NCBI RefSeq assembly: GCF_012489685.1
Contig: NC_080041.1
Span: 97,215,090 to 97,279,089 of the forward strand
Direction: 5' to 3'
DNA length: 64,000 nt
Origin: Lotus japonicus
Taxonomy: Eukaryota > Streptophyta > Magnoliopsida > Fabales > Fabaceae
Shown here: positions 36,673 through 46,600 of the stretch, piece after piece
Layout of the letters: each line of letters begins with the position of its first letter
Numbering within the stretch: the stretch's first letter is position 1
Program-made: the position numbers and the translations under genes
Notes under the pieces: model-generated
The model's input: the letters and a program-made list of their open reading frames with translations, nothing else
What the model was told of the DNA's origin: nothing
Database searches by the model: none

Positions 36673-37983
36673 TTAGCGACTTGATCTTCGTGCGGAAATT
36701 TGTCTAGCAAAACCTTCAATAGCTTCAGACTCGGTGCAATTGAAAACCACACCAACTGCTATTCCAATTCTGTAAGCACGACGAGCTTTCACAGTAGTTG
36801 GCGAATCATTACAAGGAGTGTCTTGTTCGCCAGATAAAAGGTCACTTGCAACCAGAGACGCTACAGGGGAAGAAGAAGACAGGCTCACGGCTTGGTTCCC
36901 AGACAACGAGCGCACTCGTTTGGATCTCCTCGTGGTCAATTTTCCCCCCAAAACTTTCCGGATGTTGCGTTGGAGGATAGAACGAGAAACACTAGGATGG
37001 GAGACAGGGGAAAAAATGTCTGATGAGTCAACAATAAGATTGGAGACAACGACGTCGTGTTTCAACTTTAATGCTGGAGAATTGTTAACCACAGAACTGT
37101 TGGTATTGATTAATATTTCATTATTAGATACCTGGACTTTACCCAAGTCCACAGAAAGATGAATACTTGGTTCAAAAGATCCACACCAAGGCCCAAACCC
37201 ACGAGGCCCAGATGTAGAGAAACCTGTTGAAAGATTGAAACCAGTAGAAAGGGACCCATCATATGAGCTGTGCATAAGCAACCTAGAGGGATGAAGGACC
37301 GTTGACGGGGCCAAGTTTCGAAAAAGTCTCTCCCAGTTCACTTCATCGAGGCAAAAACGCAGAGCAGGGGAAAGCACAAAAGGTGGGATCTTGATAAGGA
37401 TGCTACCCTCTGCAAGAAAAGAGACTCCCTGAAAGTAGTCATCAGTATCTCTCATGACCATAGGGATATTCAAATTATTTCCTAGGTAAGGTACTGTTAG
37501 TGTGTCACCACTGTAACACGTCAGAGCCCATCGCTGTCCTAACTGTACTCCGGCGGCACAATCCACGCACGGGGACCCAGGAACGCTATCATCGGAACTG
37601 ATCTCCGCTACCCCGGAACCCCTAGAGGAGGTCACCGTTACAAGCTCCTCTGTCTCTTGAACCACTGTCCCAGAGCAAGAAAAAGAGCCCCCGGGAGGAG
37701 GGCTAGACTCGTTGTCGGACATACCTGGCTCGCAGGAAGAGGCACAACGGTCTACTCCGCCGCCGTACTCCACCTCCATCAAAATTCTTACCTTCACATC
37801 ATCAATATAAACATCCATGTACCTATTTTCCAGGGTTGGGGAAGACGAAATAATCAACATCCTTGCAAAATCAAGGTGCCTGCGTTCCTTTGTCCCAGCA
37901 TCAACTCCCACAAAATTCCCCATAGAGCATCCCACTGCTTGAAAAATGCCCAGATTCCAAGCCGCGAGCGGAATTCTAATTTA
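36673..37983 (-). pseudogene. LINE ORF1 (gag-like), 5'-truncated
   Basis: Open on the minus strand from about 37983 to the stop at 36673. It reads IRIPLAAWNLGIFQAVGCSM then GNFVGVDAGTKERRHLDFAR, the style of the DUF4283-type gag region of plant LINEs, followed by a long variable Ser-rich tail. A stop (TAA) lies just upstream where LINE similarity ends. A zinc knuckle is not visible. ORF2 begins about 15 bp after its stop. Confidence 0.7.
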
Positions 37984-38174
37984 TTCTTGGTTTCATGCTG
38001 TTGAACTTTAAAAACTGGTTAAGAACATATCATCAGGTGGAGAATTCTAGACACTTTTCCTACCAATGTAGGTGCGCGCAAGGGGGAGTGCAATCGGAGG
38101 ATTTGCACTATGTTGGGCCAATTCTCATGCACGCACTAGAAGAGGTTTGATATATAAACTCTTTGAAAATTCTA

Positions 38175-38930
38175 GGCACAAGCAACATCGGACTTGAAAC
38201 TTTTGAAATATCACATATTTTTCCAACATAGGGTGCTGGCCAAAGTCTTCCGTGAAGACACCCGTTGCAAGGTGGGTAGCGGGTCTTATATTCGTTTTTG
38301 GAGAGATCCATGGGTAGATCTAATCCCATTATCTATCAGATTTCCACGCCTTTTTACTCTTGCAGAGGAAAAAGAGGCTAAGATCAATGAAGTCGGTGTC
38401 TTCGCAAATGGGTCTTGGACTTGGAACATTCATTTTAGAAGACGTTTATTTGATTGGGATTTTAGAAGACATTCATAAGGTGAGTCAGAGGATCACCTTA
38501 TGGCCCACTGAGAAGGTAATTCTATGGCGGACTATTTAGCCAAATCCGGCTGTGATAGGGTATTGCCTATGTGGGAGTGGGCTGTTTAATTGCTGGTATT
38601 CTAGTAATGTGCTGGTGTCTTCTGTTCACCCTGGTTCTATCCGTTTTCTCATGTGCTGTGGGTCTGTTATCTCCTCTTGGCTCCTCGGATTTCCTTGTCA
38701 AATTTCATTGCTACAGTGGGTTGAACAAGTGTGACACCTCTTATGGAAATGGTTCCTCTGAATTCCTCTCCTTGCTTTCTCTCGGTATATCTTGGCTTGT
38801 GCTCTGTGTGAGGTTGGAGGGCAGTACAAGGTTGGCAGAGCTGCATTTTTTATCCCCTGGTCTACTAGTGTGTGTTCAAGGATTGTTATATTCTGGTCTT
38901 GTGTAGCTATCCCCTGATGCACGTAGCACA
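38175..38930 (+). pseudogene. LINE fragment with internal deletion
   Basis: 38194-38478 reads VLAKVFREDTRCKVGSGSYI and FWRDPWVDLIPLS...NGSWTWN, matching the zf-RVT-proximal part of LINE ORF2. At 38478-38520 it jumps to MADYLAKSGCDRVLPMWEW, the very C-terminus of RNase H, so most of zf-RVT and RNase H is deleted. The 3' UTR continues to about 38900. It belongs to the same broad family as the LINE at 32102 but sits in the opposite orientation. Confidence 0.7.
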
Positions 38931-39461
38931 CATCGAAACTGGACCCATTGGGATAATTCTCTCCAAATTTTTTGAGGATTTTACATCAAAAATGGGAAGA
39001 GGCATATGATTTTACATCAAAAATCTTGGTAGAGCAAAGACACCATTCTTATTTGAGCTCGAAACAAGCTCACCATCCATCTCTTGGCCGCATTAGAAAA
39101 TGCTCCTTCCACTAATAGAGCTAATATTGATAACACAGTACAAACAATATTTTCCTTGGAGTGTCCTAAGACAAAGGCAAATGAAAGTTCTCATTTTCTT
39201 CTTCTATATGCTTTCACGTTTCTCTCATTTTGAGGACTCATCCCTTGCACATAGGAAGTCTCATCCATGTTCAAAATTTCTTATAAGGTACAACCTTACT
39301 CATTTTGCTTATTATTTGTTTATATAATATATATTTTATTGTATGTTTGTCTTAAATTTTGTTTGAGCTAGCTTTTATTAATTTAGTTAATTATCCAAAC
39401 TCTCTGCTTCCCTTTCTCCTTTATTTTTCTTCCTATTTCTCTATAATGTTCCTATCATACC
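38931..39461. other. Intergenic, nothing recognised
   Basis: AT-rich spacer with no gene-like frame between the LINE fragment and the TRIM. Confidence 0.4.
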
Positions 39462-39466
39462 TATAT

Positions 39467-40017
39467 TGTTGGGAGAGTCACGGCGAAGACCCATGGGCCA
39501 AGGCCGAGAGGAGACACCAATGAGATCTTGGACACCACATCTTAACCCAAAACTTTAAGGCATTAGGTTTATGGGTCACATCTCTTATAAACTCTCCCTC
39601 TCACCTTGACTTCTCCGCTGTGGGACTTGACTCCAACACTTGATTCCAATAATCTCCCCCTCAAGTGTGAGTCCCTCAACCACATCACCCATGGTCCTCT
39701 CGTCTGCAGAAGCTATCCACCTTGCACCGTCGTTCGCTGCCAACGGAACCCGCCGCCTAGCCACACTGCTAGGAAGACTTTCGACACAAGGAGCCGTCAT
39801 GGTCCCACGAACCATCGGCTCTGATACCACTTATTGGGAAAGTCACGACGAGGACCCATGGTCAAATCCGAGGGGAGACACCAAGAAGATCTTGGACACC
39901 ACATCTTAACTCAAAACCTTAAGGCATTAGGTTTATGGGTTCATCTCCTTATAAACTCCTCCTCTCACCTTTTGACTTCTCCGTTGTGGGACTTGACTCC
40001 AACACTTGATTCGAACA
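39467..40017 (-). mobile_element. Complete TRIM (551 bp) retrotransposon
   Basis: Two near-identical LTRs, 39467-39651 (185 bp) and 39832-40017 (186 bp), flank a 180 bp interior. A perfect 5 bp duplication TATAT lies at 39462-39466 and 40018-40022. On the minus strand the 5' LTR is followed after two bases by TGGTATCAGAGC (39829-39818), the primer-binding site for initiator Met-tRNA. A polypurine tract TTGAGGGGGAGAT (about 39664-39652) precedes the 3' LTR. Each LTR has a TTATAA box. No protein is encoded, so movement relied on another element's enzymes. Confidence 0.92.
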
Positions 40018-40188
40018 TATATCATATCTCTTATTCTCACTCTTCTCTTCCTATATCTTAAAGAAAATATAGGTGGAAGAAGTGTCACAACATTTTCCTT
40101 AAGAGAGTTGTTATTCGAACCCCCCACATCTATAGGTATCATGTTAAATTCGTAAAATCAAAAAATGTCCCTAATAAAAAAAATTCGC

Positions 40189-40266
40189 TCGCACTTTAAA
40201 AGTGAGTTATCTACGCACTTTCAAAGTGCATTATGGTCGCACCTCTAAAATGCGTAGTGCGAGCGG
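40189..40266. repeat. Cluster of short palindromes, copy 1
   Basis: Several 15-20 bp near-palindromes occur in a row: CGCACTTTAAAAGTGAG, CGCACTTTCAAAGTGCA, CGCACCTCTAAAATGCG. They share spacing and order with 40678-40744. Confidence 0.7.
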
Positions 40267-41395
40267 AACGCACATGTTTCTTTTTTTTCCTGTTTAATTT
40301 TTGGAAGGAATATGAGACTGTCACTTCTTGGTTAAGGTAACAGGACTATTTAGAGCTCAAATATGCAGTCAGAATTTTCAAATTCCTACACCTTCTAGGA
40401 GTCGTTTCACAATCAGGAGCGATACGGTTTCGAAAATGTGACCATTTTTTGTCTCGAATGTGAAGTCAACCAACTACAAAGTTGTAGAAAATAATAAAGT
40501 AATTGGTCTCCTGGTACCTCCGGTCCCAAGCTATGTGGAATTTAGCCAAATTCCTTCATCTGGTATTTTATTTTCAATTTTAAAAAAAAAATATTCCACC
40601 ATAAATCTCCAAATATTCTATCTTGATTTAATGTGGTGGTCTCATAATTTTTAAAAATTATCTGATATCAATTTTGTTAAAAGTGCGTTAACTTCGCACT
40701 TTAGAAGTGCATCAGTCACGCACCTCTAAAATGCGTTAGTTGCAAAAAAAAAAAAAAAACGATGGTAACAACCAGGGGCGAGGGACAGCGGTGGCCCACC
40801 GTGGCCAGGTCCCTCCCCCATTTCTTGATTTTTAATACATACTATGTAAATTTTTCATATGGTTCCTGTCAAAGTGAAATGGTGTGAGGTGCAGAGATTG
40901 CGGGGTAAAGCTTTGGATGACTGGTAACTAATAAAAGTAACAAAAGCAACACTGATTTGGAATCATATATTTACCTCGAGGGACCTAGCAAAATAGTTGA
41001 CCATTGGGCTAGCTATTCTTATGTCTATGGGTTCCACCGAGTTCTCTTGCTTTCGCTCAGGTCTCATCCTCTGAATCTCGCGTCTTCCCTCTCGAATTTT
41101 GGATTGTGGTCTCCCTCTGAACTTGCTTGCATCTTCCCTCTCTCATATAGTTCTCTTCCTCTTTGCATTCGCTTACCTTCAGAAGAGGAAGTTTTGAGGT
41201 TTAACCGTTACGCTTTGCTGAGAGAGACCTTTTCACTTTCCCTTTCCCTAAAAAAATCCAACGGTTACAATTAGAAGTAGTAATCAATGGTTATAATTGA
41301 GTTACCCTCTAATTTTTTTTACAACGATTTACCCTCTAAATTACATATATGTCCATGGAGAAATTTTCATTTATGTGCATTAATTTGTTAAATGT
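40267..41395. other. Intergenic, no gene recognised
   Basis: It includes the second palindrome cluster and a 16-A run at about 40745-40760. The frame 40957-41274 has low-complexity Ser/Leu composition and no domain. 41060-41440 may be 5' sequence of a Helitron on the minus strand. Confidence 0.35.
40678..40744. repeat. Cluster of short palindromes, copy 2
   Basis: It repeats the arrangement of 40189-40266: AAAGTGCG, CGCACTTTAGAAGTGCA, CGCACCTCTAAAATGCGTTA. It lies about 490 bp to the right in the same orientation. Confidence 0.7.
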
Positions 41396-41441
41396 CTGTT
41401 TTACCCTCAAGGCTGCAAAAACTCTCCCTTTATATAGTTTA
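41396..41441 (-). mobile_element. 5' terminus of a second Helitron (B), abutting Helitron A
   Basis: On the minus strand the segment reads ACTATATAAAGGGAGAG then TTTTTGCAGCCTTGAGGG, closely matching the 5' end of Helitron A (TATACTATATATAAAAGAAG, same GCAGCCTTGAGGG). It begins immediately after the 3' CTAGT of Helitron A, so the two are head-to-tail. The canonical TC start is lost. Its 3' end was not found. Confidence 0.55.
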
Positions 41442-41635
41442 CTAGTATTTTTTACCCGTGCGATGCACGGGATATTCATATTTTATTTTTTGTGTGAATT
41501 TTTTAAATATGTGTTATTTTTAATGATATTTTATGGATTAATAGACACTAAATCATTTTTTTTTATAATTATAATAATTACATTAAGAATAAAACTGAGA
41601 ACGAATTGTTCCATATTTCAGGTAAAAGATCTTCA

Positions 41636-42035
41636 TCATATGACATTGCAAAATACTCCTTTGTAAACTACATTTGAAGTACTATGAGAATTTTTGGCAC
41701 TATCGCAAAATGAGGATTTTTGATCATTTACAATGCGTGATCTAGAGAATGCTACATATAGTTGGCCATGTGAAAACACTGATTTTGACAAATATAATCC
41801 CACCTTTTTTAATGATTGTCCTTGGCTTTTGTTTATTGTCATGACAAAAGAGAGTACTATAGAAAATTGTCTCCTTTTAAATTTGAAAGGAATTCCCCTA
41901 TCTGATGGAGTTAATGTTAATCTTGTTATGAAAACTCTTTGTTCTGGATATAACCTCTATTCCAAAATATATGTTCTCATTCGAGTAATAATCAGACGTG
42001 TATCATTACACAATCCAGCTGATTGCCCTCCAATT
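41636..42035 (-). pseudogene. Helitron helicase C-terminal fragment (PIF1-like)
   Basis: Read from 42035 downward: QSAGLCNDTRLIITRM, a frame break near LE (about 41958), then [38 protein letters not shown] and [15 protein letters not shown]. The last two are the motif V/VI region of PIF1-family Helitron helicases. The rest of the Rep-helicase protein is absent. Its orientation agrees with the Helitron termini, so it is the element's own residue, not a capture. Confidence 0.85.
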
Positions 42036-42425
42036 TAAAAAGTATTAATAAGAATTTCATAAAATTGTAAATTTCCATCTAGCAATTTAAATTTAAATGG
42101 TTTGCACCAAAATAATTGAAATGTTTATTCGCTTGTTCGGTTCTTAATAAAAAATAGGCTTAAATAAGTTTTTCATCCCAGCAAAATTTATTAATTTATT
42201 AATTTTTTGTTTCATCTCTGGAAAATATTTCAAGTCTAAACCAAAGAATCATGATTTTAGAGAGACCTAAAACATGTTTAAGCCTAACTCATTCCAAAAT
42301 TGTATCTTTTCCCATGTACCCATGACAAACCTTTCAAGTGTGTTCATATATATATAAATTGAAAATTTTCTCAACATTAATAGCCTCTACTTCAGATTCC
42401 AAAGCCAGCCTTATTAGTTATTTCC

Positions 42426-42641
42426 TTTCACCTCACATTGAGATTCCAGTTTCTTAACGTTAGACTTCAATGTGGCAATTTCTTCTGTTAGTGCTTTATG
42501 CTTCTCAGCATTGCCATTTTTATCATCCTCAAAACTTTTACTTGGTTTCTTAACCGCTTCCATGGCCTTCCTGAGTAAACGAAGCTCTCTTATGTAATGG
42601 TGCAGTCTATCAATCATCAGAGACAGGAACAACACAAAACT
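42426..42641 (-). pseudogene. Captured exon of a BAP31-like gene
   Basis: On the minus strand it reads FVLFLSLMIDRLHHYIRELR then LLRKAMEAVKKPSKSFEDDK and a helical EEIATLKSNVKKLESQCEVK. This matches the end of the membrane region and start of the coiled coil of plant BAP31 (B-cell receptor-associated protein 31-like), an ER membrane protein involved in protein sorting. It is preceded by intron-like AT-rich DNA and reaches a stop shortly after EVK, where the intact gene would continue. I infer capture by Helitron A. Confidence 0.75.
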
Positions 42642-45600
42642 TGTGTACATTTGATAAAAAAACAAATTCAAAAACTTAAATATAAAAGTGAAAAGAATTT
42701 TAAAAACACTACAGTAGAAACATCCTTCTAACAACACTCATGAAAACTAAAATATCCGTGATGAAAGGAAGGAAGGAAAAAAGAAACAAACCTACATACA
42801 AAAATCATGTTAAAGCTTCTTTGAATTTTTTTTTCCCTTCATAAAAGAGTTCGACCACAAAGGCAATGTCTATTTTGGTTCTTGGAGGCTACACAACAGG
42901 GGTGCATTTCTTCTTCCAAATATTAAATATTAATACATCAACATCACTGTTACCCAGTCTCAACAGGTTCTGAACCAAAGAATCTGAACAATTCTCCTAA
43001 GTTCACTATGAAGCATTTGTTAACCCATATTACCAATTTATGACGCACTAACTAATTGAAGGGAAATTTACCATGACATGATTCACTTTCATGACAATAT
43101 ACACCCCCCACTAACAAAATGCAATGTAAAGTTTAGACAAACTTTGTGATAATATGGAAGAAAGCATGGAATAAACCAATTGAGCAACTCTTTCAGCTGC
43201 TACTTATATAATAACTGATGGCAGCAAAACAGAAGGACCAGAAACCCCATAACATTGAAATGGGAAAAACCTCCAATAACACAAAAAGATGCCAAAAAGA
43301 TAGCTTAGCTTGGTACGATTATTCTTCTATTTAAATAAACGACTAAAATAGCTTTTTCAATGAGAACACTTCTATCCTAATTGAATCTTACTAAGCATAG
43401 GTACCTGCTTGTTGGTTTCCTTTCATACTTAAAATATTTATTATCTAGTAAATTTCAGCTTACATGGAGTGGGAGGGGCTGCATTCATTCAGCTTCATAA
43501 TTAATAACATTTTCTTTCAAACTAACATATTTTCTATCTAATAAATTTCAGCTTACATGGGAGGGGGATTTGTTTCATTGATTCAGCTGCACAATTCATA
43601 ACAGAACACTTTTCGTAAATAAAATGTTATATTTTTCTGCATACACGAAAGACAAAATATTTTGTGGCATCTCACATTTCGAAATACTACACTTTACACA
43701 ATCAGTTTCAGATGTAGTGATGCAATAGAAATATACCATCAACATTTTATTTTAGCCATTACCAAAACAACATTTTATTTTGGTGTTGCAACTCCATACA
43801 CAGTGAGTCACGCTTATATTTGACAGCAAGGGCTACAAAAAGAAGGCAAGAATCAATGAAAAGTTTTAATTACAGATTAGATGTTGCCATTTAAGATTCC
43901 AAAAAAAAGTGACTCTTAGATATACCATTTCCCAAACAGTGTTTCTCTAAACAACACAATCTCATCCTGACACACACCAATCAAGCAAAATTAAGAAAAG
44001 CGAAAAAAATGTGATCCATTTCACTGAAGCTGCTAATTCTGGTAATATTCTTTTGGGACACAAAAGGGTCCTCCCAAAAACATACTGAATTTCATATAGG
44101 CAAAATGAAGCATATAATGAAAATGAACTAAAATAGTTCTATACAAATTAAACCAAGACAGGCAAAAATGCAGACTTTGGGAGCTTACTTCATATAAGAG
44201 AACAATCTTCTCACTCCAACTAAGCCCACCTCAACAATTCTCTCACATGAACATCCAGTTGCAATGCGAAGCACAATCCAGTGCAACAGAATCACTTACC
44301 CACATACCCCTAACATTTTCATTTAAAAAACCATAAAAAATATTTAAACTCAAATCAGAACCTCAACTGAAAACACAAAATCATTCCTAAAGCGTTTGCC
44401 AATAGCTGCACAATGCATTGCACCAGTTGCTGAAGGTTTCTTAATGGCTAAACATATGCATATGTAAGTGCTTACCCAAAAAAAATATGCATATGTAAGT
44501 GGCACCTGGTTATCATTCATCAAAATCATATGGAATGTTTAGACTAATTAATAATTATGCAAAGAGTAGTGTTTACCCGGAAATGCCAAATTAAATATAA
44601 AAACTAAGCAAGCAAACATATTATGTTAAAGAGGATTAGTATCAGCTAAAAAAACTGAGGAGGCAACAGTGATATGAAAGCTTTTCTCTTAAATATTTAA
44701 AAGTTTCTTATGTGATTATCAATTGAACTCATAATAAGAACCATTACCTGATCTCAAAGGGAAAAAAAATTAAGTTGCAGTTCATTCAAGATTAGTTGGA
44801 GATTACTTCTTATAATAAAGAATTGATATCAATATATAAGACTGAGACAACGGTGCAAAACTTAATCTGCAAAAAATTAGATACATGTACAGCCATGATA
44901 GTTCTGCTAAAAGTATAACCAACCTGATTACAACTGATAGCTTAAGTGAAAATGTCAACCATGTTTCTGTGCAACATTTAGGGGAGAAAAAAAACAAAAA
45001 AGAGAGTAAAGTGAACCTTCTTCTTTCCATCTCCATATTTGACAGGCTCTTGCAGGAACATGGTTGTCTATGCCGCCAGGAACCCCACTTCCTGATCATC
45101 TCCACGGTTATGCTTTTTGTGGAATGCTTCAGGAGATGGAGTTTTTTCTCTACTACCCCTGCATTTCGAAATTTGATTTTACATTTAATAAGTAGCACTT
45201 TTGTTTATTTTCCATGCTTTTGTTTCTGGATAAATATAATTGCAGTGTACTGTTATAGGCTACTGCTGCTACTTACCCTGCAAAAGTTTCACCAAAACTG
45301 GCCAAAAAACTCTGGCTATCCTGTTGTTTCCTTTCATTCTGGATTCATGCTTGAAGTACTTCGACTTCTATAGCCTTCAAAGGTGAAGTGCTGCTATAAC
45401 CAAAGGGACGCTCCACAATCCTCTCCATTGTATTCATCATTTGTTGTAGAGTGGTTCAACAAAACTACAAAAAGAATGTCATCTTTATCAGTTTCCTTGA
45501 ACCCCATGTTTGATGAAGGAATAAAATGACTGGGTATCCTAATTCCTAAGCCCACAAAAGAAAGAAATTGGAAAAACATGAAAGTTGGATGTACTTGTAG

Positions 45601-45914
45601 TCCAAAAAAATTATCTGAGCACCCATCATGGATAATAAAATAAATCCAACTGATTACCCCCGTCAAGCAATAATTACATTAAGGAGAGGGGAAAAGAATG
45701 AAACCAAAAAAAGAAGAAGAGAAAAGCAAACCTTCTTCTTCTGCTTGCCACCGCCAAATCTGGGTTTTGGACTACTAACTTATGAGTTATTGAAGCAGCA
45801 AAATTACAATAAACTGAGATGTTTACAATAACAGTTGCATATGGTCAGAGATAATGTAATAGAAAATCTGACTGACTAATAATCAAAGAGATTCGTGTTA
45901 ACCAATCTACTAAC

Positions 45915-46019
45915 CTTCTGAGCCTCAAAACTCTTCAAAGTTTCTAGGCACCTAGCTTCCCTTCTTTGTTGCTGCTCCCAATCGCTTGCTCTCCAATCGC
46001 TTCCGCTCCATAGACCCAT
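45915..46019 (-). pseudogene. Exon-like piece of an unidentified gene in Helitron A
   Basis: Minus strand. An ATG at 46019 opens 35 codons reading MGLWSGSDWRASDWEQQQRR then EARCLETLKSFEAQK, ending in phase 0 at a GT donor (45914-45913). The composition and splice border are those of a first coding exon, near the 5' end of the Helitron where promoter fragments are often carried. The gene family is not recognised. Confidence 0.5.
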
Positions 46020-46574
46020 TTCAGAAATTGACTTCTCAAGTAACCTTCAACAAATATCAGAAAAGCAAAGAGCCTCGGAAACCTTCATTTCAGATTGAAT
46101 GGGGGCTTTAGAAGAAGTGGAAGAATCAACGCATGAAACCCAAATTGAAGGAGGTTGTGTCAATTTGGGTGGAAGGTGGGTTTGGCAGCGGATTCACTGG
46201 GACTGGGTGGTGGAAGCGAGATGTGGTGATGGAAGATTGGGGATGAAATAGTTCTTAACAGACGCAGTGGGAGAGCATGAATCGAAAACGGAAGAAAAAT
46301 TGAAGAGGGAATCGAAAACGGATGTCGTTAGAAGAGGTGGAAACGAAAGCGACATACAATAATAAGTGCCAGCGAAATACTGAAGGCAAAATGGAAAAGA
46401 AACAAATGGCCGAGATTGAAAGATTGAAAGGGAAGGACGGCCAAGATTAAATCCTGAACTAATTATATTGAGATTTACCAAATTACCCATACAAAAATTA
46501 TCATTCATGTTCAATCATTTATTGAATTACAAAATTGCCCTCAAGGCTGCAAAAACTCTTCTTTTATATATAGT

Positions 46575-46600
46575 ATAGATAGATAGATAGATAGATAGAA
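46575..46600. repeat. (GATA)n microsatellite
   Basis: About six GATA units exactly at the 5' border of Helitron A; the first units overlap the terminus. Confidence 0.85.

Larger units (their letters stand above)
32102..37983 (-). mobile_element. L1-type LINE retrotransposon, nearly complete but broken
   Basis: Minus strand. The 3' poly(A) appears as a T-run at 32103-32113 on the plus strand. From the 5' side it carries an ORF1 remnant (to 36673), then ORF2 with AP-endonuclease, reverse transcriptase, zf-RVT and RNase H. At about 5.9 kb it approaches full length, but ORF1 lacks its N-terminus, so the copy is 5'-truncated. Several frameshifts and a nonsense codon disable ORF2. No clear target duplication was found. 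The 3' UTR holds an unusual run of 20 Gs (minus strand). Confidence 0.85.
41442..46579 (-). mobile_element. Helitron A with helicase remnant and captured exons (5.1 kb)
   Basis: Minus strand. The 5' end TCTATACTATATATAAAAG starts at 46579 after an A. The 3' end has a perfect hairpin CCCGTGCATCGCACGGG (about 41469-41453), then CTAG at 41445-41442 followed by T. From 5' to 3' it contains a 105 nt exon-like piece (46019-45915), other possible exon pieces near 45730 and 45160-45020, a BAP31-like exon (42641-42426), and the C-terminal part of a Helitron PIF1-type helicase (42035-41640). The Rep domain and most of the helicase are missing, so it is not autonomous. 42750-44800 is AT-rich, with nothing recognised. 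Confidence 0.78.

Noticed and set aside
44885..45373. 162-codon plus-strand frame inside Helitron A
   Set aside because: It opposes the Helitron orientation, has no domain, and overlaps exon-like sequence on the minus strand.
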